From Dokdonella sp. (GTDB taxonomy: Bacteria > Pseudomonadota > Gammaproteobacteria > Xanthomonadales > Rhodanobacteraceae): a stretch of 64,000 nt of DNA. Below, piece after piece: positions 45,198 through 53,689 of the stretch. The notes under the pieces are model-generated. The model did no database searches. It saw only the letters and a list, made by a program, of their open reading frames with translations, and had not been told where the DNA came from. The stretch lies in assembly GCF_019634815.1 (NCBI RefSeq), contig NZ_JAHCAP010000001.1, forward strand, positions 186,001 through 250,000. Direction: 5' to 3'. The first letter of the stretch is position 1; each line of letters opens with the position of its first letter. The translations under genes were made by a program, and so were the position numbers.

Positions 45198-46072
45198 GCG
45201 CGGGTCTTGATCCGGGCCAGATTCGCCATGCCTTCTCGCGCGCGGCGGCAAGTTACGAGGCGCATGCGGTGCTGCAGGCCGAGGTCGGCCGACGCCTGCG
45301 CGAGCAACTCGACGAGCGCGAATTCACACCGCAGCGCGTGCTCGATGTCGGTTGCGGCCCGGGCATCGGCGCCAGCGCCCTGCGCAAGCGCTGGCCGCAA
45401 GCGCAGATCATTGCGCTCGACCTCGCCCTGCCGATGCTGCAGCTCGCGCAGCAACGCGCCGGAACGCCGGCGACATTCGCCTGCGTCGCTGGCGACGCCC
45501 AGGCGCTGCCGCTGGCTGCAGCCAGCGTCGATCTGGTGCACGCCAATCTATGCCTGCAGTGGTGTGACGACCCGGGCCTCGCGCTCGCAGAGTTCCGGCG
45601 GGTGCTGCGACCCGAGGGCGTGCTCGTGTTTTCCACCTTCGGTCCCGACACGCTGCACGAGCTGCGCAGTGCGTTCGCATCGGTGGATGCCGCGCCGCAT
45701 GTGAGTCGCTTCATCGACATGCACGACATCGGCGACGGCCTGCTTGCCAGCGGATTCCGTGATCCCGTGATGGAGCGCGAGGATTTCGTGCTCACTTACG
45801 CCGATTTGCGCTCGCTGATGCGCGAACTGCGCGCGATCGGCGCAACCAATGCCGATGCGCAGCGCAGCCGCAGCTTGATGGGCAAGACGCATCTCGCGCG
45901 CGTGATCGAGGCCTACGAAGTCTTCCGCCGCGACGGCGTGCTGCCGGCAACCTGGGAAGTGATCTACGCACTTGCGCTGGCACCGGCGATCGGCCAGCCG
46001 CTGCGCACCCTCGAGGGTGACGTGGCGAGCTTCTCGATTTCCAATCTGCGTGGCAGCCGGGTGCGCCGGTGA
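45194..46072 (+). CDS. bioC: Malonyl-[ACP] O-methyltransferase BioC
   Basis: BioC methylates malonyl-ACP so that it can enter fatty-acid synthesis as a pimelate precursor. The 292-residue protein has the SAM motif VLDVGCGPGIGA, DLALPMLQLA, ANLCLQWCDDPGLALAEFRRVL and the late GKTHL ... YEVFRR segment. The N-terminus (IRHAFSRAAASYEAHAVLQAEV) is the typical BioC start. It overlaps the bioH stop and the next gene by four bases each. With bioF and bioH, it makes a complete early pathway; bioA and bioD are not in the window. Confidence 0.93.
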   Translation: MSAGLDPGQIRHAFSRAAASYEAHAVLQAEVGRRLREQLDEREFTPQRVLDVGCGPGIGASALRKRWPQAQIIALDLALPMLQLAQQRAGTPATFACVAGDAQALPLAAASVDLVHANLCLQWCDDPGLALAEFRRVLRPEGVLVFSTFGPDTLHELRSAFASVDAAPHVSRFIDMHDIGDGLLASGFRDPVMEREDFVLTYADLRSLMRELRAIGATNADAQRSRSLMGKTHLARVIEAYEVFRRDGVLPATWEVIYALALAPAIGQPLRTLEGDVASFSISNLRGSRVRR

Positions 46073-47067
46073 GCGCTCAATCGCGCCAGCATGAACTTCG
46101 CGCGGTATTGCTCGGCCTCGCCTCGGCGCTGTTCTTCACCTCGACTTATGTGCTCAACCGCGCGATGGCCAACGAAGGCGGCCATTGGGCGTGGTCGGCG
46201 GCGCTGCGCTACCTGTTCACCTTGCCCTTGCTTGCGATCGTGGTTGCCTGGCGCGGCGCTTTCGCGCCGGTATGGCGCGCGTTGCGGGCGCATCCAGTAG
46301 CGTGGCTGACGTGGAGCAGCATCGGTTTCGGCCTGTTCTGCGTGTGTCTGACCTGGGCGGCCGCGCATGCGCCGGCCTGGCTGGTGGCGGGCACCTTCCA
46401 GCTCACCGTGGTGGCCGGCATGCTGCTCGGCCCGCTGCTCTATCGCGACGAGCGTGCACGCCTGCCGCGCGCGGCGCTCGCACTGGGCTGCGTGATCGTG
46501 TTCGGTGTGGCGCTGATGCAAGCCGCGCATTTCGAGGGCCATCTCGATGCCGACGCCTGGCTCGCGCTGTTGCTGGTGGCCGCGTCGGCCACGCTGTATC
46601 CGCTGGGCAACCGCGCGATCCTGCTGCACCTGGAGCGCACCGGCGAACAGCTCGACGCCACCCAGCGCGTGTTCGGCATGACGCTCGCGAGCCAACCGTT
46701 CTGGTGGCTGGTCGCCGTGTTCGCATGGCAGGAAGCCGGGCCACCGCCAGCGATGCAGATGACACTCGCGCTGGGCGTGGCACTGTTCACCGGCGTGATC
46801 GCGACCGTGGTGTTCTTCCACGCAACCGGCTTGGTACGCAATCAGCCTGCCGCGCTCGGCGCAGTCGAGGCGATGCAGGCGGCCGAGTTGTTGTTCACCA
46901 GCGCCTTGGGCGTGCTGTTTCTCGGCGAAGCGATTCCGCGTGGCTGGGCCGCGCTGGGCGCTCTGCTGGTGGTCGCGGGGATCATCGCGCTGGGCGTGCT
47001 GGTTGGCCGCGACGCCGCACGCGATCGCCGCAAGCAGCAAGCGCTGCGCAGCGATCGCGGTGCTTGA
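46069..47067 (+). CDS. Multidrug-efflux-type EamA/DMT family transporter
   Basis: The 332-residue protein has about ten hydrophobic helices in two repeats, as in drug/metabolite transporters. Recognisable stretches are FFTSTYVLNRAMANEGGHW in the first helices and AVEAMQAAELLFTSALGVLFLGE in the second repeat. It resembles the branch annotated as multidrug-resistance efflux transporters. It starts with a GTG overlapping the bioC stop, so it is transcribed with biotin genes; a role in exporting a pathway intermediate or a drug is unproven. Confidence 0.75.
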   Translation: MSAQSRQHELRAVLLGLASALFFTSTYVLNRAMANEGGHWAWSAALRYLFTLPLLAIVVAWRGAFAPVWRALRAHPVAWLTWSSIGFGLFCVCLTWAAAHAPAWLVAGTFQLTVVAGMLLGPLLYRDERARLPRAALALGCVIVFGVALMQAAHFEGHLDADAWLALLLVAASATLYPLGNRAILLHLERTGEQLDATQRVFGMTLASQPFWWLVAVFAWQEAGPPPAMQMTLALGVALFTGVIATVVFFHATGLVRNQPAALGAVEAMQAAELLFTSALGVLFLGEAIPRGWAALGALLVVAGIIALGVLVGRDAARDRRKQQALRSDRGA

Positions 47068-47087
47068 ATCTCGCCTTCGACCGGGAT

Positions 47088-47753
47088 TCAGTCGCCGGCA
47101 CCGACGCCGATCAATTCGGCCCCTTCCTCGCGCGCAATCTGGCGGGCGCGCTCCATGCCGACCAGCGACAGGCGCAAAGGAGGACGCGCATCGAGCGTGC
47201 GCATGCCGGGTGGGCCATGCAGTTCGAACCTGGCCATGCGCGCGCGACGCGCTGGCCCGAGTCGTGCGAAGGCACCGCGACGAAACGCGCCGTGCGCATG
47301 CCAGCTAGCCTTGTTGGGCGTCGCTTCGGGATCGAGCGCGCAGGCGTGGGTCATTTCATCCCACGCCAGGCAGTCGGTATCGGGCAAGAGGTAGAGCCGC
47401 GCGAGCGTGTTTCCCGCGGCGTCGGCAAAGCCGAGGAATTCGCGCAAACCCATGCTGGTCACGGTGGCGTGCGCGGTCACGCGGCTGGCTGCGACGAGCG
47501 CATCGAGTTGGCCGGACACGAGCAAGCCGCTGCGCGCGGCGCGGCGCGTCAGTCCGGCTTGGTCGTCTTGCTGCCGGGCGGCGCAGTCGAGCCACAGCAC
47601 CGGTCCAAGTCGCGGCAGCAGCTCGGCCAGGCAGCCCAGTTCGAGGCCGCGCAGCGGCGCGGGCGCACGAGCGCGGCGGATCGCCGCGAGGTCGATGAGC
47701 TGCCAGTCCGAAGCCGTCGGTGCATCGAAGCTGCCGGTTTCCAGAATGCTCAT
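47088..47753 (-). CDS. Unknown protein in HemP operon
   Basis: The 221-residue protein is soluble with no signal peptide. It contains LGCLAELLPRLGPVLWLDCA near residue 50, HATVTSMGLREFLGFADAAG, and a His/Trp-rich stretch (DEMTHACALD; ASWHAHGAF) that could bind a metal or heme. I do not recognise the family. ATG 47753 overlaps the stop of the 94-residue gene by four bases. Being downstream of hemP and a Fur-box-like site suggests a function in heme or iron use. Confidence 0.65.
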   Translation of the reverse strand: MSILETGSFDAPTASDWQLIDLAAIRRARAPAPLRGLELGCLAELLPRLGPVLWLDCAARQQDDQAGLTRRAARSGLLVSGQLDALVAASRVTAHATVTSMGLREFLGFADAAGNTLARLYLLPDTDCLAWDEMTHACALDPEATPNKASWHAHGAFRRGAFARLGPARRARMARFELHGPPGMRTLDARPPLRLSLVGMERARQIAREEGAELIGVGAGD

Positions 47754-48034
47754 GCATGCACCTCCTGGCCGCGAATCCGCGCCGGCGCGCCATGCGATGA
47801 TGAGTTCGGCGCAGTCGCAGCGCCCGGTTCGGCTGCGGGTCGCCGCAGCTGGCACAGCTGCCAATCGTCGCGACGCTCGCGGCCCAGCTGCAGCAAACCG
47901 TTGCCAAGCTCGGGTTCATCACGCAGCCAATCGACCAGTTGCAACGAGTGGCTGCGCCGCCCTCGCGCAGCCATGAGGGTCGAAACCAGGCGGCTGGGTG
48001 CACGCAGGATGGAGCGGAGGAGTCGCACGCACAC
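47750..48034 (-). CDS. Small unknown protein in HemP operon
   Basis: The 94-residue product begins at a GTG and has a basic N-terminal helix (VRLLRSILRAPSRLVSTLMA), then RRSHSLQLVDWLRDEPELG and DWQLCQLRRP. It lacks clear transmembrane or signal segments. It begins five bases after hemP and overlaps the next gene, so it is in the operon. I do not know its function; Fur control would place it with heme or iron genes. Confidence 0.55.
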   Translation of the reverse strand: MCVRLLRSILRAPSRLVSTLMAARGRRSHSLQLVDWLRDEPELGNGLLQLGRERRDDWQLCQLRRPAAEPGAATAPNSSSHGAPARIRGQEVHA

Positions 48035-48039
48035 GGCAC

Positions 48040-48243
48040 TTATTTCGTGAGGATGAGCTTGTCGTTGCGCGTCAGGCGCAGGTGGTACTCCTGACCCGCG
48101 TGCTCGATCACCAGTTCGCGCGCGCCGCCGAGCAGGCGCGCGCTGTCGATGCGCAGTTTGGTCGGCAGCGGGCGAGCGCTGTCGAAGACCGGGGACTGCG
48201 CCGCAACGGAGCCGGCGCCGGCGAAAGGCTGTGGTTCGAACAT
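48040..48243 (-). CDS. hemP: Hemin uptake protein HemP
   Basis: HemP/HmuP proteins are small regulators or helpers needed for heme uptake in several bacteria. The 67-residue product has the defining C-terminal sequence RIDSARLLGGARELVIEHAG then EYHLRLTRNDKLILTK. The first half (MFEPQPFAGAGSVAAQSPVF) is not conserved. ATG 48243 is supported by the clear end of conservation, though the frame is open further. It is the first gene of a three-gene group behind a Fur-box-like site. No heme receptor gene is next to it. Confidence 0.9.
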   Translation of the reverse strand: MFEPQPFAGAGSVAAQSPVFDSARPLPTKLRIDSARLLGGARELVIEHAGQEYHLRLTRNDKLILTK

Positions 48244-48273
48244 GGTCGCGCTCCTGTCGGGGTGGTCGTAAAC

Positions 48274-48292
48274 GATAATGATTCGCATTTGA
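48274..48292 (-). promoter_or_regulatory. Fur-box-like operator
   Basis: GATAATGATTCGCATTTGA lies 31 bp upstream of the hemP start. It shares GATAATGAT and most of the second half with the Fur consensus GATAATGATAATCATTATC. The AT-rich site contrasts with the surrounding GC-rich sequence. Repression of hemP and the two following genes by iron-bound Fur is inferred. Confidence 0.7.
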
Positions 48293-48394
48293 AAGTCAAG
48301 CGGGGACTTTGCCAACACCCGCGCGACGGCGGCGGCGCGCCCGGGACTGGCCGCGCATCAGAACGAGCCTTGCCGCCTGCTAAACTGCGCGGGC

Positions 48395-48535
48395 TCCATC
48401 GGGGAGTAGTCGGGCGCGATGAACGATCGCGTTGCGCGCGTCAACACACTTGGCGAACACGCCGTGGCGCGCGCCCGTTTCCGCACAGCGGATCGGTGGC
48501 CAGACCGTTGGTTCATGCCGCCGCACCAGGCCGGG
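48395..48535 (+). ncRNA. Candidate yybP-ykoY manganese riboswitch
   Basis: The leader of the UPF0016 gene contains GGGGAGTAG at 48401-48409, GTCAACACACTTGG at 48440-48453 and TGGCCAGACC at 48497-48506, with GC-rich helices between them. These elements and their order match what I know of the yybP-ykoY Mn2+ riboswitch class, which often precedes UPF0016/TMEM165-type exporters. A promoter -10 (TAAACT) lies at 48381. The exact limits are estimated. It would turn on the transporter when Mn2+ is high. Confidence 0.7.
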
Positions 48536-48587
48536 GCCGCGCGCATGTACCTGCGCGTCCACAAGTCCCGGCCTGAATGGAGCTCCG

Positions 48588-49145
48588 ATGCAAGCCCTCT
48601 ACGTGTCCACTGCCGCGGTGGCGCTCGCCGAGATCGGCGACAAGACCCAGTTGCTCTCGCTCGTGCTTGCGGCGAAATACCGCCGGCCCTTGCCGATCTG
48701 CCTCGGCATCGCGATCGCCACCTTGCTCAACCATGCGCTCGCGGGCGCGCTCGGCGCCGCGCTCGCGCAGTGGCTGAGTCCGGACTTGCTCAAGTGGATC
48801 GTGGTTGCAAGTTTCCTCGCGATGGCGGTGTGGACGCTGATCCCCGACAAGCTCGACGAGGATGAAGCCACATCGACGCGCAGTCGTGGCGTGCTGCTTG
48901 CCACCGTGATCGCGTTCTTTCTCGCCGAGATGGGCGACAAGACCCAGATCGCGACCGTCGTGCTCGCCGCGCAGTACTCGCCGCTGTGGCAGGTGATCGC
49001 CGGCACCACGCTGGGCATGTTGCTCGCCAACGTGCCGGTGGTGTGGCTGGGCGCACGCTTCGCGCAGAAGCTGCCGATGCGCGCGGCGCACGTCGCCGCG
49101 GCCTTGCTGTTTGCCGCACTCGCGCTGTGGATTGCGCTGCGCTGA
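48588..49145 (+). CDS. UPF0016 (TMEM165/GDT1) family Mn2+/Ca2+ exporter
   Basis: The 185-residue membrane protein has six helices in two repeats, each with the signature motif: LAEIGDKTQLLSLVLA and LAEMGDKTQIATVVLA. Bacterial members export manganese (MneA-type). ATG 48588 begins at MQALYVSTAAVALAEIGDKT, as usual for the family; the frame is open upstream over the riboswitch. The riboswitch upstream supports manganese control. It ends 3 bp from the stop of the convergent glnK. Confidence 0.88.
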   Translation: MQALYVSTAAVALAEIGDKTQLLSLVLAAKYRRPLPICLGIAIATLLNHALAGALGAALAQWLSPDLLKWIVVASFLAMAVWTLIPDKLDEDEATSTRSRGVLLATVIAFFLAEMGDKTQIATVVLAAQYSPLWQVIAGTTLGMLLANVPVVWLGARFAQKLPMRAAHVAAALLFAALALWIALR

Positions 49146-49148
49146 GGT

Positions 49149-49583
<435 letters not shown>

Positions 49584-49647
49584 TTATGCTCTGCGTAGAC
49601 TGTCCTTCATGGGGCGGATGTCGATGGACAGACATCGCAGGGAGGCT

Positions 49648-49680
49648 GCAGCCGGCGGCGGTCAATCCACCGCCGGCTGC
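49648..49680 (+). promoter_or_regulatory. 11-bp GC-rich hairpin in the ubiK leader
   Basis: GCAGCCGGCGG and CCGCCGGCTGC are exact complements 11 bases apart, and two more pairs can form inside. It lies ~50 bp before ubiK. No T-run follows, so it may be a leader hairpin or a weak terminator. The rest of the 240-bp gap between the P-II gene and ubiK holds no gene I can see. Confidence 0.4.
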
Positions 49681-49728
49681 CCCGAGGGATCCCGCCATCA
49701 GAACACCCTGCTTCGAGGAATTCGCGCC

Positions 49729-49995
49729 ATGCTCCACAGCCAGAACATCGACGAACTCGCGCGCAAGCTGGCCGAACTCGTGCCGCCGGGCCTGCGCGAG
49801 GCCAAGGCCGACCTCACCGCGAACTTCCGCAGCGCGCTGCAGGCAGGCCTGCGCAACCTGGACCTGGTCACGCGTGAGGAATTCGACGTGCAGCGCTGCG
49901 TGCTGCTGCGCACGCGCGAGAAGATCGAGGAACTCGAACAACAACTCGCCGCGCTTGAACGCTCGCTCGGCGTGACACTCTCGCAGCGCAACTAG
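49729..49995 (+). CDS. ubiK: Ubiquinone biosynthesis accessory factor UbiK
   Basis: UbiK (YqiC, BMFP-type) helps ubiquinone assembly with UbiJ under oxygen. The 88-residue protein is all-helical with NIDELARKLAELVPPGLREAKADLTANFR, typical of the family, and a C-terminal coiled coil (LLRTREKIEELEQQLAALER). ATG 49729 is preceded by GAGGAAT. The frame extends upstream without conservation. It is on the same strand as comM, 225 bp upstream. Confidence 0.87.
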   Translation: MLHSQNIDELARKLAELVPPGLREAKADLTANFRSALQAGLRNLDLVTREEFDVQRCVLLRTREKIEELEQQLAALERSLGVTLSQRN

Positions 49996-50219
49996 GCCGC
50001 GCGGCCGCATGCCCGCGTACTGCGCCAGGGATCGGCTCGCATGTCGCCACACAGCGCCAGGATTTTCCCGGGAAGTCTGCCGTCACTGGCCCGTCACCCC
50101 CCGGCCGGGGCGGCAGACCCTTTCCCTCGTTTGAACCCACGCGCCGGGCTTGTTGCCAATCCGCCGGTTGCCGTCAGCGTCCGGTCCGATGGCGCGAGCA
50201 CGTGCGCAGGGCTGCGGCA

Positions 50220-51740
50220 ATGAGCCTTGCCGTGGTCTACACCCGCGCGCAGTCGGGTGTCGCCGCGCCGCTGGTTGCCTGCGAGGTGCATTTGTCGGGT
50301 GGCCTGCCCGGCACCTCGATCGTCGGCCTGCCGGAAACCGCGGTGAAGGAAGCGCGTGACCGCGTGCGCGCGGCGATCCTCAATGCCCAGCTCGAATACC
50401 CGCAGCGCCGCGTGACGGTGAACCTCGCGCCCGCCGACCTGCCCAAGGACGGAGGTCGCTACGACCTGCCCATAGCACTGGGCATTCTTGCTGCCAATGG
50501 CAGCCTGCCGCAGCAGGTGCTTGGCGAACACGAGTTCGTCGGCGAACTGGCGCTCTCGGGTGAACTTCGCGCGGTCAATGGCGTGCTGCCCGCGGTACTG
50601 CACGCCGCACGCAGCGGTCGGCGCGTGATCGTTCCACGCGGCAATGCCGCCGAAGCCTCACTGGTGCGCAACGCGCAAGTCCTGGTCGCCGACAACCTCC
50701 TCGCGGTGTGTGCCCATCTCGCCGGACGCGCGCAACTCGACCGCGCCGACAGCGTGGTCACCGCCCCGGCCGTAGTGGCCGCCATGCCGGATCTGGCCGA
50801 GGTCCGCGGTCAGCCACAGGCTCGGCGCGCGCTCGAAATCGCCGCCGCCGGCAGCCACAACCTCCTGCTGTGCGGCCCGCCGGGTACCGGCAAGACCATG
50901 TTGGCGAGCCGCCTGCCCGGAATCCTGCCGCCGCTGGAAGAAGACGAGGCACTCGAACTGGCCGCGGTTCGCTCGGTGGCCGGCCAGGCCAGCGATCCGT
51001 CGGCGTGGAAGCGCCGTGCGTTCCGCCATCCGCACCACACCGCTTCGGCGGTGGCGCTCGTGGGTGGCGGCTCGATTCCACGCCCCGGCGAGATCTCGCT
51101 CGCCCATCATGGCGTGCTGTTTCTCGATGAACTGCCCGAATTCGACCGCCACGTGCTCGAAGTGCTGCGCGAGCCGCTCGAATCGGGCCAGATCTCGATT
51201 TCGCGTGCGGCGCGCCAAGTCGATTTTCCCGCGCGATTCCAACTCATCGTGGCAATGAATCCTTGTCCCTGTGGGCATGCCGGCGATGCCTCCGATCGCT
51301 GCCGCTGCTCGGCCGAAGCCATTGCCCGCTACCGTGCGCGGATATCCGGACCCTTGCTCGACCGCATCGACCTCAAGCTCGAGATGCCGCGCGTGAGCCA
51401 CCTGCAGTTGCGCGAAGCCGCCAGCGGCGAGTCCAGCGCCACCGTGCGCGAGCGGGTGGTGACCGCGCGTGCGCGCCAGCTCGCCCGCAGCGGGACAGCC
51501 AATGCCTGGCTGGGCAACCGCGAGCTCGAGCGCTGTTGTGCACTCGCCGACAGCGAACAGGCCTTGCTCGATCGCGCCTTCGAGCGGCTGGGCCTGTCGG
51601 CGCGCGCCTACCATCGCGTGCTGCGCGTGGCGCGCACGATCGCCGACCTCGCCGGACAGACCGACATCGGCGCCGGCCACCTGGCCGAGGCAATCCAGTA
51701 CCAGCGGCAGGCGTTTGAGGCCCCGCCCTTGCGAACCTGA
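50220..51740 (+). CDS. comM: ComM/YifB family AAA+ ATPase
   Basis: ComM is a hexameric helicase that promotes branch migration during natural transformation. The 506-residue protein has the N-terminal Lon-like domain (VHLSGGLPGTSIVGLPETAV; DLPKDGGRYDLPIALGIL), a Walker A site GPPGTGKTML, FLDELPEF and the Mg-chelatase C-terminal motif with MNPCPCGHAGD. Start at ATG 50220 (MSLAVVYTRAQSG). With comF in the same window, it suggests competence genes are present, but these families are also found in non-competent species. Confidence 0.93.
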   Translation: MSLAVVYTRAQSGVAAPLVACEVHLSGGLPGTSIVGLPETAVKEARDRVRAAILNAQLEYPQRRVTVNLAPADLPKDGGRYDLPIALGILAANGSLPQQVLGEHEFVGELALSGELRAVNGVLPAVLHAARSGRRVIVPRGNAAEASLVRNAQVLVADNLLAVCAHLAGRAQLDRADSVVTAPAVVAAMPDLAEVRGQPQARRALEIAAAGSHNLLLCGPPGTGKTMLASRLPGILPPLEEDEALELAAVRSVAGQASDPSAWKRRAFRHPHHTASAVALVGGGSIPRPGEISLAHHGVLFLDELPEFDRHVLEVLREPLESGQISISRAARQVDFPARFQLIVAMNPCPCGHAGDASDRCRCSAEAIARYRARISGPLLDRIDLKLEMPRVSHLQLREAASGESSATVRERVVTARARQLARSGTANAWLGNRELERCCALADSEQALLDRAFERLGLSARAYHRVLRVARTIADLAGQTDIGAGHLAEAIQYQRQAFEAPPLRT

Positions 51741-51765
51741 CATACAGCACCGTTATGATCGACGC

Positions 51766-53535
51766 ATGTCGACGATCGAGAGTCTGTACTGGGTATTTGC
51801 CGCCGCCGCCGCCTTGGTGCTGGTCGGCATTGCCTCGAGCCTCGTCGCAAGGCGCTTCTCGGCGCCCTTGCTGTTGGTGTTCCTGGTCATCGGCATGCTC
51901 GCGGGCACCGACGGGCCCGGCGGCATCGCCTTCGATGACTACAGTGGCGCCTATCAGCTCGGCTCGCTGGCACTGACGATCATCCTGTTCGACGGCGGCT
52001 TGCGCACGCGTCTGGAGAGCGTGCGCCGCGTACTCGCGCCAACCCTGCTGCTGGCCACGATCGGTGTGGTGCTCAGCGCGGTGCTCACCGGCATCGCCGC
52101 AAGCTGGTTGCTCGAGCTCGAACCCGTAGTCGGCTTTCTGGTCGGTGCGGTGCTGGCATCCACCGATGCGGCCGCGGTTCTGTTCCTGCTGCGCGCGGGC
52201 GGCCTGCGCTTGCGCGAGCGGGTTGGCACGACGCTGGAAATCGAGTCGAGTGCCAACGATCCGGCAGCGATCCTGCTGACGATGATGCTGGTCGAATACA
52301 TGACCACGCCGTCGGGTTTGTCGCCGTTGACGCTCGTGCGCGAGTTCATCGTGCAATTCGGTGTGGGCGGCATCGCCGGCGTGCTCGGCGGCGGCGCAAT
52401 CGCGCGCGGCCTGAACCACCTGCAACTGGGTCACGCACTGTCAGCCTTGTTTGCGCTCGCCGCCGCGGTGCTGGTGTTCGGCATCACCGGACAACTGGGC
52501 GGCAGCGGCTTTCTCGCGGTCTACATCGCCGGCTTGGTCGTCGCCGGTCGCGTACGCGGCGGCCTCACCAACCTGCTCGGCACGCTCGATGCGGCCACCT
52601 GGCTGTGCCAGATCGCGATGTTCCTCGTGCTCGGTCTGCTCGCTTCACCGCACCTGCTGTTGCAGTCCCTGCTGCCGGCACTCGGCGTCGCGGCCTTCCT
52701 GATGTTCATCGGCCGTCCACTCGCGGTGATCGCTTGCCTGGCGCCGCTGCGCCGCTATGGCAAGCGCGAAATCGCCTTCATTTCCTGGATCGGTCTGCGC
52801 GGCGCAGTCGGCATCTTTCTCGCCTCGATCCCGATGCTGGCGCAATTGCCGCATGCGCAGCTCGTGTTCAATGTCGCCTTCGTGGTGGTGCTGGCGTCGC
52901 TGCTCGTGCAGGGCTGGACGCTTGGCTTTGCCGCACGCCTGTTCGATGTCGCCCTGCCGCACCGCGAAAGCACCGTGCGCCGCGTCGAGCTCGACTTGCC
53001 GGGCACGCTCGAGCGTGAACTGGTCGGCTATCCGGTTGCGGCCCAGGCACGCGTGCTCGCCGACGCGCCCTTGCCCGAATGGGCACAGCTGACACTGATT
53101 GTGCGCAGCGGTGAAATCCTCACACCCGAGCGGGGTGGCGCACTGCATGCGGGCGACTACGCCTACATGCTGGCGCCACCCGGACGCGTGTATCGCCTCG
53201 ACTGGTTGTTCGCACCGCCCGAGGAAGCGCGCGAGGCGGAGCGCGAGCTGTTCGGCGAATTCAGCTTCGACGCCGATGTGCATCTGGGCGAGATCGCCGA
53301 GTTCTACGCCCTGCCGGTGCGTGCGCGCGATGCGCCGCTCACGCTGGCCGAACATTTCGCCCAGCGCTTCGAGCACACGATCGAGATCGGCGACCATGTG
53401 CGTCTGGGCGCGGTCACGCTGATTGCGCGCGAACTCGGCGACGAGGGCGTGCGCAAGGTCGGCCTCAAGGTCGATCGACTCGGCAAGGTGCTGATGCGGC
53501 CGCGTTGGCTCAGGCGCCTGCTGCCGCGCGGCTGA
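51766..53535 (+). CDS. CPA1-type K+/H+ antiporter (NhaP2/CvrA-like)
   Basis: The 589-residue protein has about 12 membrane helices in the first 390 residues, including LLLVFLVIGMLAGTDGPGG, ILFDGGLRT, GAVLASTDAAAVLFLLRAGG and ESSANDPAAILLTM, which carry the acidic residues of CPA1 exchangers. The C-terminal half contains a TrkA-C-like domain (LTLIVRSGEILTPERGGALH) and a CorC-like region. It resembles E. coli CvrA/NhaP2. ATG 51766 is 25 bp after comM. Monovalent-cation/proton exchange is the likely function. Confidence 0.88.
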   Translation: MSTIESLYWVFAAAAALVLVGIASSLVARRFSAPLLLVFLVIGMLAGTDGPGGIAFDDYSGAYQLGSLALTIILFDGGLRTRLESVRRVLAPTLLLATIGVVLSAVLTGIAASWLLELEPVVGFLVGAVLASTDAAAVLFLLRAGGLRLRERVGTTLEIESSANDPAAILLTMMLVEYMTTPSGLSPLTLVREFIVQFGVGGIAGVLGGGAIARGLNHLQLGHALSALFALAAAVLVFGITGQLGGSGFLAVYIAGLVVAGRVRGGLTNLLGTLDAATWLCQIAMFLVLGLLASPHLLLQSLLPALGVAAFLMFIGRPLAVIACLAPLRRYGKREIAFISWIGLRGAVGIFLASIPMLAQLPHAQLVFNVAFVVVLASLLVQGWTLGFAARLFDVALPHRESTVRRVELDLPGTLERELVGYPVAAQARVLADAPLPEWAQLTLIVRSGEILTPERGGALHAGDYAYMLAPPGRVYRLDWLFAPPEEAREAERELFGEFSFDADVHLGEIAEFYALPVRARDAPLTLAEHFAQRFEHTIEIGDHVRLGAVTLIARELGDEGVRKVGLKVDRLGKVLMRPRWLRRLLPRG

Positions 53536-53574
53536 CGCACGCGGCCACGCGCGGGCCGGGGGCGCACATCGTCG

Positions 53575-53595
53575 CGCACTATTTCTTCAGGCTCG
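53575..53595 (+). repeat. Left copy of 21-bp direct repeat
   Basis: CGCACTATTTCTTCAGGCTCG is identical to 59597-59617. On the minus strand it reads as the last codons and stop of the lipoprotein at 59601-60323. Here it is not part of a gene: it sits 39 bp after the antiporter stop. It is the left edge of the inserted segment. Confidence 0.9.
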
Positions 53596-53689
53596 TGGCT
53601 CTTTCAAGACATGAGAACTGACGCCGCAGCGCACTACATTTGGCGTAGCATCCATGCGGCGAAGTGAGCACTGCCAAGGAGAATAGGTG

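Noticed and set aside
47750..48034. HemP-operon small frame as a spurious ORF
   Set aside because: I considered rejecting it, but the tight overlaps on both sides favour a real gene, so it was kept with low confidence.
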